A stretch of DNA of 64,000 nt from G965215225 sp965215225 (GTDB taxonomy: Bacteria; Pseudomonadota; Gammaproteobacteria; CBDBNL01; JAAOII01), in assembly GCA_965215225.1 (NCBI GenBank), contig OZ244039.1:310001-374000 (forward strand), given 5' to 3'. The position numbers and the translations under genes are program-made. The notes under the pieces were generated by a model, which was given only the letters and a program-made list of their open reading frames with translations, was not told where the DNA came from and did not search any database. Positions within the stretch are counted from its first letter, which is position 1. Every line of letters starts with the position of its first letter. Of this stretch, positions 1 to 15,000 are shown one piece after another.

Positions 1-1
1 A

Positions 2-3000
2 TTAGGGACAGGTCGCCATAGTATTGAGGTTCGCGCGGTGGATGTCTTAGACCATGAGACAACTGATGGAGCCTCTTTTGTTTTGTTGGTTGATAGCCCG
101 ACCCTCAGTCTTACCAGTGAGAATGTGACCAATAGCGATGCTTATAGTTTAGAGGCGACCATAAATTCTGGTAGCTATGAAGGGGAATATACTGGGGAGT
201 GCCTAGTAGCTGGTCGGCAAGCCATGGCTAGTGTAGGTGCGAACAGTTTGAGTTGTAACTTGGATCTAGCTGGCTTGGATGATGGCGAACATAGGGTGAA
301 TATTAACCTCACCGCGAATTATGGTCGCAGCTATAGCTTGCCTTTGACTCTCATCAGGGACACGACCCCGCCGAGCATTTCCTTTACTCAGTTTGAAACT
401 CGTTATGATACTCCTCCTGCCACCATTGTTGTGATGATAGAGGATGAGAGGTCGGCGGTCTCTCAGGTGACCTACCAGCTGGATGATGGGGCTGCCATCC
501 CATTGACCGAGCAGCCGGCTAATCCAGGCCGTTATGAATTTGACTTGCCGGCTGCCATTGCCAGCGGACAGCATAGCTTGATAGTTCGGGCTGGTGATGA
601 GGCGGGCAATGAGCGAATGGAAGAGAGGACCTTTGAGGTCTCGCGTAATTTGCCTCAGCTGAGGCTGACCAGTCCTGCCATGACCACCGATAGCATCTAT
701 CGATTGACAGCCGCCCTAGACCCGGGCAGCTATACAAGCGGCTTCACTGCTAGTTGCCGGTTGGAAGGAGGGCCGATTTCGGCGGCAACAGTGGTGGCTG
801 ATGGAGTCTCCTGTTCTTTGGGTCTTAATGCTGATGGGCGTTATAAGGCGAATGTGACTCTAGCTGCAATAGGTCTGGCAGATAGCTATAGCTATATTTT
901 CGACCTGGTGCGCGACACTACACCTCCTTCGGTTGATTTGTCTGCTGTTGCCAGTGAATATGTTGGCAGCGAAGCGGCTCAGCGGCTCAGGATCACGGAC
1001 CGCTTCGCTGAGGTGGCCACTGCCGACTGGCGTATTGGGCCGCTTGCCGAAGGGTCTTTGACGCGGATTGGGGTGAGCGATGAATGGAGTTTCACCATGC
1101 CCATCTCTTTATTGCCGACTGGTAGCCATCGGATTGAATTTAATGTCAGTGATTCTTTGGGGAACGACCAGCTATATGGACATGATTTTCTGGTTCTGAA
1201 GGATAGTCCGATTGTCCAGCTAACCAGTGCCAACCGAACCAATCTTGATAGCTATGATCTTAGGGCGAACCTAGATGCTGGTAGCTACTTGGGTAGTTAT
1301 AGTGGTGATTGTTCCTTGGGAGGGGTGAAGTTTGACTTGGCTATTACGACTATTAATACCCAACCGGTGATTAGCTGCAACTTGGATCTAGCTGGGTTGG
1401 ATGATGGCGAACATAGGGTGAATATTAACCTCACCGCGAATTATGGTCGCAGCTATATCTTGCCTTTGACTCTCATCAGGGACACAACCCCGCCGAGCAT
1501 TGCCTTCACTCAGTTTGAAACTCGTTATGATACTCCTCCTGCCACCATTGTTATGACAATAGAGGATGAGAGGTCTGCTATCTCTCAGGTGACCTACCAG
1601 CTGGATGATGGGGCTGCCATCCCATTGACCGAGCAGTCGGCTAATCCAGGCCGTTATGAATTTGACTTGCCGGCTGCCATTGCCAGCGGACAGCATAGCT
1701 TGATAGTGAGAGCTGGTGATGAGGCGGGCAATGAGCGAATGGAAGAGAGGACCTTTGAGGTCTCGCGTCATTCGCCTCAGCTGAGGCTGACCAGTCCTGC
1801 CATGACCACCGATAGCATCTATCGATTGACAGCCGCCCTAGACCCGGGCAGCTATACAAGCGGCTTCACTGCTAGTTGCCGGTTGGAAGGAGGGCCGATT
1901 TCGGCGGCAACAGTGGTGGCTGATGGAGTCTCCTGTTCTTTGGGTCTTAATGCTGATGGGCGTTATAAGGCGAATGTGACTCTAGCTGCAATAGGTCTGG
2001 CAGATAGCTATAGCTATATTTTCGACCTGGTGCGCGACACTACACCTCCTTCGGTTGATTTGTCTGCTGTTGCCAGTGAATATGTTGGCAGCGAAGCGGC
2101 TCAGCGGCTCAGGATCACGGACCGCTTCGCTGAGGTGGCCACTGCCGACTGGCGTATTGGGCCGCTTGCCGAAGGGTCTTTGACGCGGATTGGGGTGAGC
2201 GATGAATGGAGTTTCACCATGCCCATCTCTTTATTGCCGACTGGTAGCCATCGGATTGAATTTAATGTCAGTGATTCTTTGGGGAACGACCAGCTATATG
2301 GACATGATTTTCTGGTTCTGAAGGATAGTCCGATTGTCCAGCTAACCAGTGCCAACCGAACCAATCTTGATAGCTATGATCTTAGGGCGAACCTAGATGC
2401 TGGTAGCTACTTGGGTAGTTATAGTGGTGATTGTTCCTTGGGAGGGGTGAAGTTTGACTTGGCTATTACGACTATTAATACCCAACCGGTGATTAGCTGC
2501 AACTTGGATCTAGCTGGGTTGGATGATGGCGAACATAGGGTGAATATTAACCTCACCGCGAATTATGGTCGCAGCTATATCTTGCCTTTGACTCTCATCA
2601 GGGACACAACCCCGCCGAGCATTGCCTTCACTCAGTTTGAAACTCGTTATGATACTCCTCCTGCCACCATTGTTATGACAATAGAGGATGAGAGGTCTGC
2701 TATTTCTCAGGTGACCTACCAGCTGGATGATGGGGCTGCCATCCCATTGACCGAGCAGCCGGCTAATCCAGGCCGTTATGAATTTGACTTGCCGGCTGCC
2801 ATTGCCAGCGGACAGCATAGCTTGATAGTGAGAGCTGGTGATGAGGCGGGCAATGAGCGAATGGAAGAGAGGACCTTTGAGGTCTCGCGTCATTCGCCTC
2901 AGCTGAGGCTGACCAGTCCTGCCATGACCACCGATAGCATCTATCGATTGACAGCCGCCCTAGACCCGGGCAGCTATACAAGCGGCTTCACTGCTAGCTG

Positions 3001-6000
3001 CCAGCTGGGAGGAGGGGCGGTTTCGGCGGCAGTAGTGGTAGCTGATGGAGTCTCTTGTTCTTTGGGTCTTAATGCTGATGGGCGTTATAAGGCAAATGTG
3101 ACTCTAGCTGCAATAGGTCTGGCAGATAGCTATAGCTATATTTTCGACCTGGTGCGCGATAGCACTCCTCCTTTGGTTGATTTGTCTGCTGTTGCTAGTG
3201 AATATGATGGCAGCGAAGCGGCTCAGCGGCTCAGGATCACGGACCGCTTCGCTGAGGTGGCCACTGCCGACTGGCGTATTGGGCCGCTTGCCGAAGGGTC
3301 TTTGACGCGAGTTGGGGTGAGCGATGAATGGAGTTTCATTATGCCGGTCTCTTTATTGCCGACTGGTAGCCATCGGATTGAATTTAATGTCAGTGATTCT
3401 TTGGGGAATGACCAGCTATATGGACATGATTTTCTGGTTCTGAAGGATAGTCCGATTGTCCAGCTGACCAGTGCCAACCGAACCAATCTTGATAGCTATG
3501 ATCTTAGGGCGAACCTAGATGCTGGTAGCTACTTGGGTAGTTATAGTGGTGATTGTTCCTTGGGAGGGGTGAAGTTTGACTTGGCTATTACGACTATTAA
3601 TACCCAACCGGTGATTAGCTGCAACTTGGATCTAGCTGGGTTGGATGATGGCGAACATAGGGTGAATATTAACCTCACCGCGAATTATGGTCGCAGCTAT
3701 ATCTTGCCTTTGACTCTCATCAGGGACACAACCCCGCCGAGCATTGTCTTTACTCAGTTTGAAACTCGTTATGATACTCCTCCTGCCACCATTGTTGTGA
3801 TGATAGAGGATGAGAGGTCTGCTATTTCTGAGGTGACCTACCAGTTGGATGATGGGACCCCCATTTCATTGACCGAGCAGTCGGCTAATCCAGGCCGTTA
3901 TGAATTTGAATTGCCGGCTGCCATTGCCAGCGGACAGCATAGCTTGATAGTGAGAGCTGCCGATGAGGCGGGCAATGAGCGAATGGAAGAGAGGACCTTT
4001 GAGGTCTCGCGTCATTCGCCTCAGCTGAGGCTGACCAGTCCTGCCATGACCACCGATAGCATCTATCGATTGACAGCCGCCCTAGACCCGGGCAGCTATA
4101 CAAGCGGCTTCACTGCTAGCTGCCAGCTGGGAGGAGGGGCGGTTTCGGCGGCAGTAGTGGTAGCTGATGGAGTCTCCTGTTCTTTGGGTCTTAATGCTGA
4201 TGGGCGTTATAAGGCGAATGTGACTCTAGCTGCAATAGGTCTAGCAGATAGCTATAGCTATATTTTCGACCTGGTGCGCGATAGCACTCCTCCTTCGGTT
4301 GATTTGTCTGCTGTTGCCAGTGAATATGATGGCAGCGAAGCGGCTCAGCGGCTCAGGATCACGGACCGCTTCGCTGAGGTGGCCACTGCCGACTGGCGTA
4401 TTGGGCCGCTTGCTGAAGGGGTTTTGACGCGGATTGGGGTGAGCGATGAATGGAGTTTCACCATGCCCATCTCTTTATTGCCGACTGGTAGCCATCGGAT
4501 TGAATTTAATGTCAGTGATTCTTTGGGGAATGACCAGCTATATGGACATGATTTTCTGGTTCTGAAGGATAGTCCGATTGTCCAGCTGACCAGTGCCAAC
4601 CGAACCAATCTTGATAGCTATGATCTTAGGGCGAACCTAGATGCTGGTAGCTACTTGGGTAGTTATAGTGGTGATTGTTCCTTGGGAGGGGTGAAGTTTG
4701 ACTTGGCTATTACGACTATTAATACCCAACCGGTGATTAGCTGCAACTTGGATCTAGCTGGCTTGGATGATGGCGAACATAGGGTGAATATTAACCTCAC
4801 CGCGAATTATGGTCGCAGCTATATCTTGCCTTTGACTCTCATCAGGGACACAACCCCGCCGAGCATTTCCTTTACTCAGTTTGAAACTCGTTATGATACT
4901 CCTCCTGCCACCATTGTTGTGATGATAGAGGATGAGGGGTCTGCTATTTCTGAGGTGACCTACCAGTTGGATGATGGGACCCCCATTTCATTGACCGAGC
5001 ATCCAGATACTCAAGGGCGTTATGAATTTGACTTGCCGGCTGCCATTGCCAGCGGACAGCATAGCTTGATAGTTCAGGCTGCCGATGAGCTGGGCAATGA
5101 GCGAATGGAAGAGAGAACCTTTGAGGTCTCGCGTCATTCGCCTCAGCTGAGGCTGACCAGTCCTGCCATGACCACCGATAGCATCTATCGATTGACAGCC
5201 GCCCTAGACCCGGGCAGCTATACAAGCGGCTTCACTGCTAGTTGCCGGTTGGAAGGGGGCGTCTCTTCGGTAGCAGCAGTGGTAGCTGATGGGGTCTCCT
5301 GTTCTTTAGGTCTTAATGCCGATGGGCGTTATAAGGCAAATGTGACCTTAGCTGCAATAGGTCTGGCAGATAGCTATAGCTATATTTTCGACCTGGTGCG
5401 CGACACTACACCTCCTTCGGTTGATTTGTCTGCTGTTGCCAGTGAATATGATGGCAGCGAAGCGGCTCAGCAGCTCAGGATCACGGACCGCTTCGCTGAG
5501 GTGGCCACTGCCGACTGGCGTATTGGGCCGCTTGCCGAAGGGTCTTTGACGCGGATTGGGGTGAGCGATGAATGGAGTTTCACCATGCCCATCTCTTTAT
5601 TGCCGACTGGTAGCCATCGGATTGAATTTAATGTCAGTGATTCTTTGGGGAACGACCAGCTATATGGACATGATTTTCTGGTTCTGAAGGATAGTCCGAT
5701 TGTCCAGCTAACCAGTGCCAACCGAACCAATCTTGATAGCTATGATCTTAGGGCGAACCTAGATGCTGGTAGCTACTTGGGTAGTTATAGTGGTGATTGT
5801 TCCTTGGGAGGGGTGAAGTTTGACTTGGCTATTACGACTATTAATACCCAACCGGTGATTAGCTGCAACTTGGATCTAGCTGGGTTGGATGATGGCGAAC
5901 ATAGGGTGAATATTAACCTCACCGCGAATTATGGTCGCAGCTATATCTTGCCTTTGACTCTCATCAGGGACACAACCCCGCCGAGCATTGTCTTTACTCA

Positions 6001-9000
6001 GTTTGAAACTCGTTATGATACTCCTCCTGCCACCATTGTTGTGACAATAGAGGATGAGAGGTCTGCTATTTCTGAGGTGACCTACCAGTTGGATGATGGG
6101 ACCCCCATTTCATTGACCGAGCAGTCGGCTAATCCAGGCCGTTATGAATTTGAATTGCCGGCTGCCATTGCCAGCGGACAGCATAGCTTGATAGTGAGAG
6201 CTGGTGATGAGGCGGGCAATGAGCAAACGGAAGAGAGGACCTTTGAGGTCTCGCGTAATTTGCCTCAGCTGAGTCTGACCAGTCCTGCCATGACCACCGA
6301 TAGCATCTATCGATTGACAGCCGCCCTAGACCCGGGCAGCTATACAAGCGGCTTCACTGCTAGTTGCCGGTTGGAAGGGGGCGTCTCTTCGGTAGCAGCA
6401 GTGGTAGCTGATGGGGTCTCCTGTTCTTTAGGTCTTAATGCCGATGGGCGTTATAAGGCAAATGTGACCTTAGCTGCAATAGGTCTAGCAGATAGCTATA
6501 GCTATATTTTCGACCTGGTGCGCGATACCACGCCTCCGTCGGTTGATTTGTCTGAGGTTGCCAGCGAATATGACAGTGAGTCGGCTCAGCGGGTCACTAT
6601 TACGGACCGCTTCGCTGAGGTGGCGACCGCTGACTGGCGCATTGGGCGGCTTGCTGAAGGGTCTTTGACGCAAATTGGGGTGAGCGATGAGTGGCGTTTT
6701 ATTATGCCGGTCGCTTTATTGCCGACTGGTGGTCATAGCATTGAGTTTAATGTCAGTGATTCCTTGGGGAACAATCAGCTATATAGGCATGACTTTGTTG
6801 TTCTGAAGGATAGCCCGATTGTCCAGCTAATCAGCGCCAACCGGACCAAGCTTGATAACTATCGACTTAGGGCGAATCTAAATGCTGGTAGCTATCTGGG
6901 TAGTTATGAAGGTGATTGTTCGTTGGGAGGGGAGAAGTTTAAGCTAGCTATTGCGACTATTAATACCCAACAGGTTGTTAGCTGCACCTTGGAACTGGCT
7001 GGCTTGGTGGATGGCGAACAGAGGGTGGCGATTAACCTCACGGCGGATTATGGTATCAGCTATATCTTGCCTTTGGATTTTACTAGGGACACGACCGCGC
7101 CGAGGATTTCCTTTACTCAGTTTGAATCTGTTTATGGTGCCCCTCCTGCCACCATTGTTATGACGATAGAGGATGTTTGGTCGGCTGTCTCTGAGGTCAC
7201 CTACCAGTTGGATGGTGGGGCTGCCATTTCATTGACTGAGCATCCAGATACTCAAGGTCGTTATGAATTTGACTTGCCGCTGTCGATTGCCACTGGGCAG
7301 CATAGCTTGATAGTTTTGGCCGCTGATGAGGTGGGCAATGAACGAATGGAGGAGCGTTCCTTTGTGGTCTCGCGTGATGAGCCTCAGCTGAATCTGACCA
7401 GCCCTGCCAGGACCACGAATAGCATCTATCGATTGACAGCCGACCTAAACCCAGGCAGCTATACCGGAGGTTTCACTGCCAGTTGCCAGCTGGAAGGCGC
7501 TACGGCTTCAGCAGGGGAGGTAGTAGCTAATCGGCTCTCCTGTTCTTTGAATCTTGATGCCGATGGGGCTCATAGGGTGGAGGTAACATTATCCGCGGTA
7601 GGTTTGACCGATACCTCTAGCCACACTTTCAGCATAGTGCGCGACACCACTCCTCCTTCGGTTGATTTGACTGAGGTTGCCAGCCAATATAATGGCAGTG
7701 AACCAGCCCAGCAGCTCACTATCACGGATAGCCATTCTGAGGTGGTCACAGCCGACTGGCGTATTGGCCAGCTTGCCGCTGGGTCTTTGACACAAATTGG
7801 GAATAGCAATGGATGGAGTTTCACCATGCCGGTCGCTTCATTGCCGACAGGTAGCCATCGGATTGAGTTTAATGTCAGTGATTCCTTGGGGAACAATCAG
7901 CTATATAGGCATGACTTTGTTGTTCTGAAGGATAGCCCGATTGTCCAGCTAATCAGCGCCAACCGGACCAAGCTTGATAACTATCGACTTAGGGCGAATC
8001 TAAATGCTGGTAGCTATCTGGGTAGTTATGAAGGTGATTGTTCGTTGGGAGGGGAGAAGTTTAAGCTAGCTATTGCGACTATTAATACCCAACAGGTTGT
8101 TAGCTGCACCTTGGAACTGGCTGGCTTGGTGGATGGCGAACAGAGGGTGGCGATTAACCTCACGGCGGATTATGGTATCAGCTATATCTTGCCTTTGGAT
8201 TTTACTAGGGACACGACCCCGCCGAGCATTTCTTTTACTCAGTTTCAATCTCGTTATGATACCCTTCCTGCCACCATCATTATGATGATAGAGGATGTGA
8301 CGTCGGCGGTCGCTCAGGTGACCTACCAGTTGGATGGTGGGGCTGCCATTTCATTGACTGAGCATCCAGATACTCAAGGGCGTTATGAATTTGACCTGCC
8401 ACTTTCGATTGCCACCGGGCAGCATAGATTAATAGTTCGGGCTACAGATAAGGCGGGCAATGAGCGAACCTCAGAGAACTCCTTTGTGGTCTCGCGTGAT
8501 GCACCCCAGTTGGTGTTAAGGACTTCTCTTGCCAGTTCCGATACTAACAGTCATGGTTTTGCTGCGACCATAAATCCTGGCAGCTACCTGGGCACTTACA
8601 CTGGCACATGCAATCTGCATGGTGATTTAGGAACTGCCACCATTGCCAACAATCTTTTATCATGCCAGCTAAATCTAGTTGGTTTAATCGATGGCATCTA
8701 TCCTCTGGCGATTGTTTTAACGCCTGATTATGATATTGATTATGAATATAGCTTTAACTTTACCGTTGATAGAACTGCACCTAGCATCCAGATTCTAAAT
8801 CTAGCGGAAGTCTATGGTGACGACTATGCTGGGCCGGTTATTGAGGCGCTGATACTGGATAGCCTGTCTAATATAAACCGGGTTGATTATCAGCTGGATG
8901 ATGGGGCAACAGAAGTATTAACTGGGACAGATGACATCTATAGTTTTGCTTTGCCGGCTTCATTGTCAGTCGGCCGTCACTGGCTGACCTTGACCGCGTC

Positions 9001-12000
9001 CGATAGCCTAGCTAATGAGAATACCCTTCGGCAGTCTTTCGTGATTTTGAGTGATGAGCCTCAGCTTAACCAAACCAGCCCTGCCCTTATCACGACTCAC
9101 TATTACAATTTCACCGCGACCATAAATCCTGTTGGCTATACAGGAGGCTATACTGGCAAATGCTCAGTTGGGGGACAAGCGGAAGTCGAAGCAAATATAG
9201 ATTCCTATCAACTTAGTTGCGCGCTTGATCTCTGGTCTTTGACCAATGGCGTCCAGCCCATTGAAGTTAACCTCACCACAGATAATGGCCGAAGCTATGG
9301 TTTTGTGTTAAGGGTAGAGAAGGATGTGGATGTGGATAGAGACGATGATGGCTTGATTGAGGTTGCCAATGCCATTGAGCTAGATGAGATTCGCTATCAA
9401 TTAGATGGCAGTGGCAAACGGACGGTGAAGGATATGCGGCTGAATAAGGAAGGTTGCCCGCTAGGAGGCTGTAATGGTTATGAGCTGATAGACAATATTA
9501 GTTTGGCTGAGTTTTCTAATTGGCGACCTATAGGGCAGGATGGGGGCAGCGCTATAGTAGGGCCGTTTGATATTGACTGTTCAGGCGAGCCATTCAGCGG
9601 GATATTTGAAGGCAATGGCAATAGGATAAGCGGACTAAGGATAGATAGGGCGGCCGAAGGTTGTGTCGGGCTATTTGGTTCGATTAATCGCAGCGTCGTT
9701 CGTAATTTCAATCTAGCGGCGACTTCAATCAGAGGAGGTGATCTTGTGGGCAGTCTAGCTGGGAATATGAATTCGGTTGCCATTACCGATGTTGCGGTTG
9801 TTGTTCATCAGAACCTCAGTGGTTCGGATCATATAGGTGGTCTAGTGGGAAGAGCAGCTGGTGGCAGGATCGTCTCTTCTTCGGTAGCTGCCAGTCATAA
9901 TATCAATGGTTCGGATTATATAGGTGGTCTGGTGGGAAGCGCAGAAGGTGCTAGGATCCTCTCTTCTTATGCGGCTACTGATACTATTGCCGGTATAGAC
10001 CATGTTGGCGGTCTAGTGGGTGATTTGATAAGGAGCAGCATCTATTATTCTTATGCTCTGTTTAATGAGGTGCGAGGCGACGCAATAGGGACAATAGGGA
10101 GGAGTGGTGGTGACGTGGGGGGACTAGTGGGGAATAGTGGATATTCTACCCTCATTGCTTCCTATGCTAAGGGTCATAGGGTCCAAGGAGTTCTTCGGGT
10201 AGGTGGTCTGGTGGGCAGTGCTAGCATAGATAAGGTGATTCATTCCACGGCCGCGATTGGTGAGATAAGAGGGGGAACTCAGATTGGCGGCTTAATCGGA
10301 AAGCTGTCTGAAAATAGTTATCTGAGCAGCTCCTATGCGGTCACTAAGAAGATCTCAGCGGCTGGCAGCGTTTTTGGTCCTTTAATGGGAGACAGAGATA
10401 GTCCTCTTGGTCATAGGTTGACCCATTCCTATTGGGATAGGACAGCTGTTAATATTAGTAGAGATGAGAGTCTATTCGAATTACTAGGGATAACTATTGT
10501 TAATCTTGGGCTTGCGGAGTTTAATGCTAGGAATCGTCCTGCTCAGAACTATTATGATGAGACAGCTCAGCGCAGCCAGGCATTAAGGTCCCCCGTGGAC
10601 TATACTGGCATCTATAGTCGTTGGGATCAAGCGGTAGATATAGATTTTACTCTTAGCAACTGGGCTAATGACTTGTTTACCGGGATTGATCTTATCACCA
10701 GATGGTGTGATAGGAATGCCGATGGTTTTATAGACGACAGCGAGCGGCAACTGGACAATCGGATTTGGGATTTTGGTGGCAAGCAAGACTATCCTAGGCT
10801 GCATTGCCCGCCGGAGCCGCCAGCATGGGTGGCACAAGAATTTCCCCGCCTATTTGAAGATACTGATGGAGATTTCATCGTTGATTACCTCGACCAGTTT
10901 GCTGGGATTGAATGTTCAGAGCTGGCGGATTGCGATGGGGATGGGGTTAATGATGGGCTGGATCCCTTTCCAGTCAATGCCAGTGAATGGGCGGATGACG
11001 ACAGTGATGGGGTGGGTAATAATGCCGATATAGATGATGATGGCGATGGTTTGATTGAGATTGCCACCGCGCCTGAGCTGGATATGGTGCATTATCAGCT
11101 GGATGGCAGTGGCAAGCGCTCGTCCCATGACACTCCTTTAGACCAAACAGGCTGTGGCGATGGGGTGGATACCAGTATGTGCATAGGCTATGAATTGGTG
11201 GCAAACATTAGTTTGTCTGGTTATTATGGGCCAGAATTTAGCTGGCAGCCGCTGGGACATGATACAGAGCCGACCATGGTCGATTGTCAAGGGGAAGGAT
11301 TTGGTGCCGTGTTTGAAGGCAATGGCAATAGGATAAGCGGGCTTGTCATTAACCGCCCGGATGAGGATTGCGTTGGTTTATTTGGCAAGCTCGAGTCGCA
11401 AGCGGTCATTCGCAATCTCCATTTGGAAGTGGATAGAGTCAGAGGGGATAAAAGCGTAGGTGCTATGGTAGGCTATGGTAATGGCGCCAAGGTCTTTTAT
11501 TCTTCGGTTGTTTTTGCTACTATTGAGGGGGTTGAAAATGTAGGGGGACTGATAGGATATTCTCGTAATCTGGAATTGGTAGGTCTTACTGCAACTGGTA
11601 GCAATCTCACTGCTAGTTTCGCTCATGTTGGTGGTCTGGTGGGACGGGATAGTAATTCAGACCTTCACTCTTCTTCGGTGCGGGTGGATAGCATAAGGGG
11701 AACAACAGTGGATAGCATAATAAGAAATGTTGGTGGTCTGGTAGGATGGGGCAAAAACACAAGGGTTACTTCTTCTTTTAGTTTTGCCCGCTTAATTGAT
11801 GCCGATCGAAGAGTTGGCGGCCTAGTAGGTCTTGGTGAGCATCTCACCGTGATTACTTCCTATGCAATCTCGGGTTCTTTGCTGTCGAATGAAGAGGTCT
11901 CAAATAGCGCTGGTGGTCTGGTAGGGAGAACAACTGGCTCTTCTTCTAAGGTGATCCATTCTTATGCTGTGGCTGGTACTATATCAGGGGCAGGAGATTC

Positions 12001-15000
12001 TGTCAGTGGGTTGATAGGAGGGGGTTATGACGGCCGCATATTACATTCCTATGCGGTTTTCGGGTCGTTAAGACAAGTAGGCCCCGTGTCTCGTACGAAT
12101 GGTTTGCTAGGAGTGGGATCTACCACCATAGTTCGTTCTTATTGGGACGGGACTGTGAGTGGCATAACTGGGCGTGCGGCGAGAACTACGAGCCAGTTGC
12201 AATCGCCCACTGATTATAGCGACATCTATGAAGCTTGGGATGAGACTATTAATAATGATGAGGCATTGCCATGGTGTGACCTTAATCGCAATGGTATGCT
12301 GGATTCTGATGAGAGACGGCCAGACAATCTCATTTGGGATTTTGGCAGTGCGGTCCAATATCCGGTTATTAGATGCACGCCGGATGCCACTAGCTTACAG
12401 CGGTCGGGCTGGGAGCTAATCGGAGGCAAGCCAGTTATTAACGACCATGTTTTCAGTTTGGATTTGGATACAGATGGGGATGGGACAGAGGATAGGCGCG
12501 ATCTTTTTCCGGGCGACCCGACTGAGAGCTCGGATGAGGATGGCGACCGGATAGGGGATGGTGAGGATAACTGCCCGTTGATTGCCAATTCTGCTCAAGA
12601 GGATATGGATGGAGATGGCTATGGTGATGCTTGTGATCTGGATATGGATGGCGATGGCTATACCAACCTTGGCGATAACTGTCCGCACGACTTCAATCCA
12701 TCTCAACGAGACCTTGATGGAGATGAGTATGCCGATGCTTGTGAGCTAGATTTTGATGGCGATGGTTTAATCGAGATTGCCACAGCTGCCGAGCTGGATG
12801 CGGTTCGCTATCAACTTGATGGCACCGGGCGGCGATATATAGAGGGAGGCACATTGGAGACTAGAGGTTGCGGTGACGGCCGGCATCTTAGCAGTTGTAA
12901 TGGTTATGAGTTGATAAGCGACATCAATTTAACCGATTACATTACCACTGATGAAGGGTGGCAGCCGATTGGGAAAGACACAAATATGGCTAGACAGGAT
13001 TGTCAAGGGGACGGCTTTAGTTCGGAGTTTGAAGGTAATGGTCGAACTATAAGCGGGCTGAGGATTGCTCGCCCGGTTGAGGACTGTGTTGGCTTGTTTG
13101 GTCATATCGAAGGTGGGGAGGTGCGCAATCTTCAGGTGGAAGCCACTCATATCAGCGGGAGTAATGAGGTGGGTATCTTAGCCGGCTTTGCTACCAGCGC
13201 GACAATTCTTGCGACGAATGTTTCCTCAGCTACACTGAGAGGTGAAGAAGACCATGTAGGCGGTTTGATTGGGCATCTTTTCAATGGCGAGATTGTTGCC
13301 GCTTCTGCTGTGGTCAGTAGTGAGATAGCTGGGATGAACCGGGTTGGTGGCTTGATAGGGCGTAGTTCTCTATCCACTATAAGCTATTCTTCTGCTATTG
13401 GCAAAGCTATTCATGGCCGCGGAGACCAGATAGGTGGTCTGATTGGCTTTATCAGGGATATGAGAATCAGTGATTCCTTGGCTTTTTTCGCTGAAATACG
13501 TGGACTAAGCCAGGTAGGCGGTTTAATAGGCATATGCACTCGCCATAGTTCGACCCAGACCATAGTTGGTTCGCTGGCTCGTTTTTCCTTAATCAGCGGA
13601 GATAAGAGAGAGATAAATGGTGTGGAGCTAGGTGGTTTGGAGATAGGTGGTTTGATGGGGTCTTGTGATAATGCCCAAATTGTCTCTTCCATGGCTTCGG
13701 GCGTTGCTATCGTCGGCGATGATAGCATTGGCGGTTTGATAGGGGAAGCTAGCGGCACCAACTTAACTTCGTCCTATGCAGTTGTTCTTGATATCCAAGG
13801 CATCTCTAATACCAACGGGTTGGTCGGGAGCAACACTTCGGTTAGGATTGATGATTCCTATTGGGCTTTGCTTAGCAGGGATTTGCCTTTAGATGCTTTT
13901 GCCAAGACCTATTTGGATTTACAATCTCCGACAAGCTTTAGTGGTATTTATGCCAGTTGGGATGACGGGGCGGACCTAGACTTTGATGACAGTGTGGAAG
14001 ACACCACTCGCTGGTGTGATACTAATCGTGATGGTATCATAGGTTCTGATGAGAGGAGGCAGGACATCTGGGATTTGGGGCGGTCGGATGAATATCCAAC
14101 ATTGAATTGCTTGCCTGAGATATCCTCGCGACAAAGGGCGCTCTTGCCTGAATTGTTCGACGATACGGATGGTGATGACATCGCCGATGCTTTTGATGTA
14201 GGAGACCTTAATGGCCGCCCCTGTTCGGAGCAAGCCGATTGCGATGGCGATGGCATAAACGATAATCAGGACCTTTTTCCGCTTGACCCAAATGAGCAGA
14301 TTGACACTGATGGCGATGTTGTTGGCGATAATGGAGATAACTGTCCGGTTGTTTTCAACCCGAGTCAGCTGGATACTGATGGGGATGGTGAGGGCAATGC
14401 CTGTGATGCGGATCGTGATGGCGATGGTGCTTTTACTGAGGTGGATAACTGTCCTCTTGTGTCCAATCCCACCCAACAAGATAGCGATTTGGACACTCAT
14501 GGTGATGCCTGCGATGTTGATATAGATGGAGATGGTTTAATTGAGATTAATAATGCTACCGAGCTGGATGCGGTTCGCTATCAGCTAGATGCTAGCGGCC
14601 GCCGCCTAAGCCAAGATGGGCCATTAGACACAGTCGGTTGTGGCAATGGAGAGGAGATCTTGGACTGCGACGGCTATGAGTTGGCTGCCGATATTGACCT
14701 GGTTGCTTATGCCGATAGGGATGAAGACAAGGGATGGCAACCCCTAGGACATGATCATGATAGGGGTGCCCCTGGTTGTCAAGGAGATAGTTTCGATACT
14801 ATTTTTGAAGGCAATGACTTTAGTATTCACAATTTGCATATAGCAAGATCGAAGGAGGACTGTGTTGGTCTGTTTGGTCAGGTTGGTGGCGAGCTTCGCA
14901 ATCTGACTCTAGCAGGTGCGGATGTAGAAGGCGACGACAGAGTGGGGATCTTGGCAGGTGAGGTGGATGGGGCTAGTATTACCACCATTACAATTAGCTC

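Noticed and set aside
266..6673. Repeated - strand open frames opposite the giant gene
   Set aside because: They recur at exactly 1,122 bp and only mirror the coding repeats; no independent signals.
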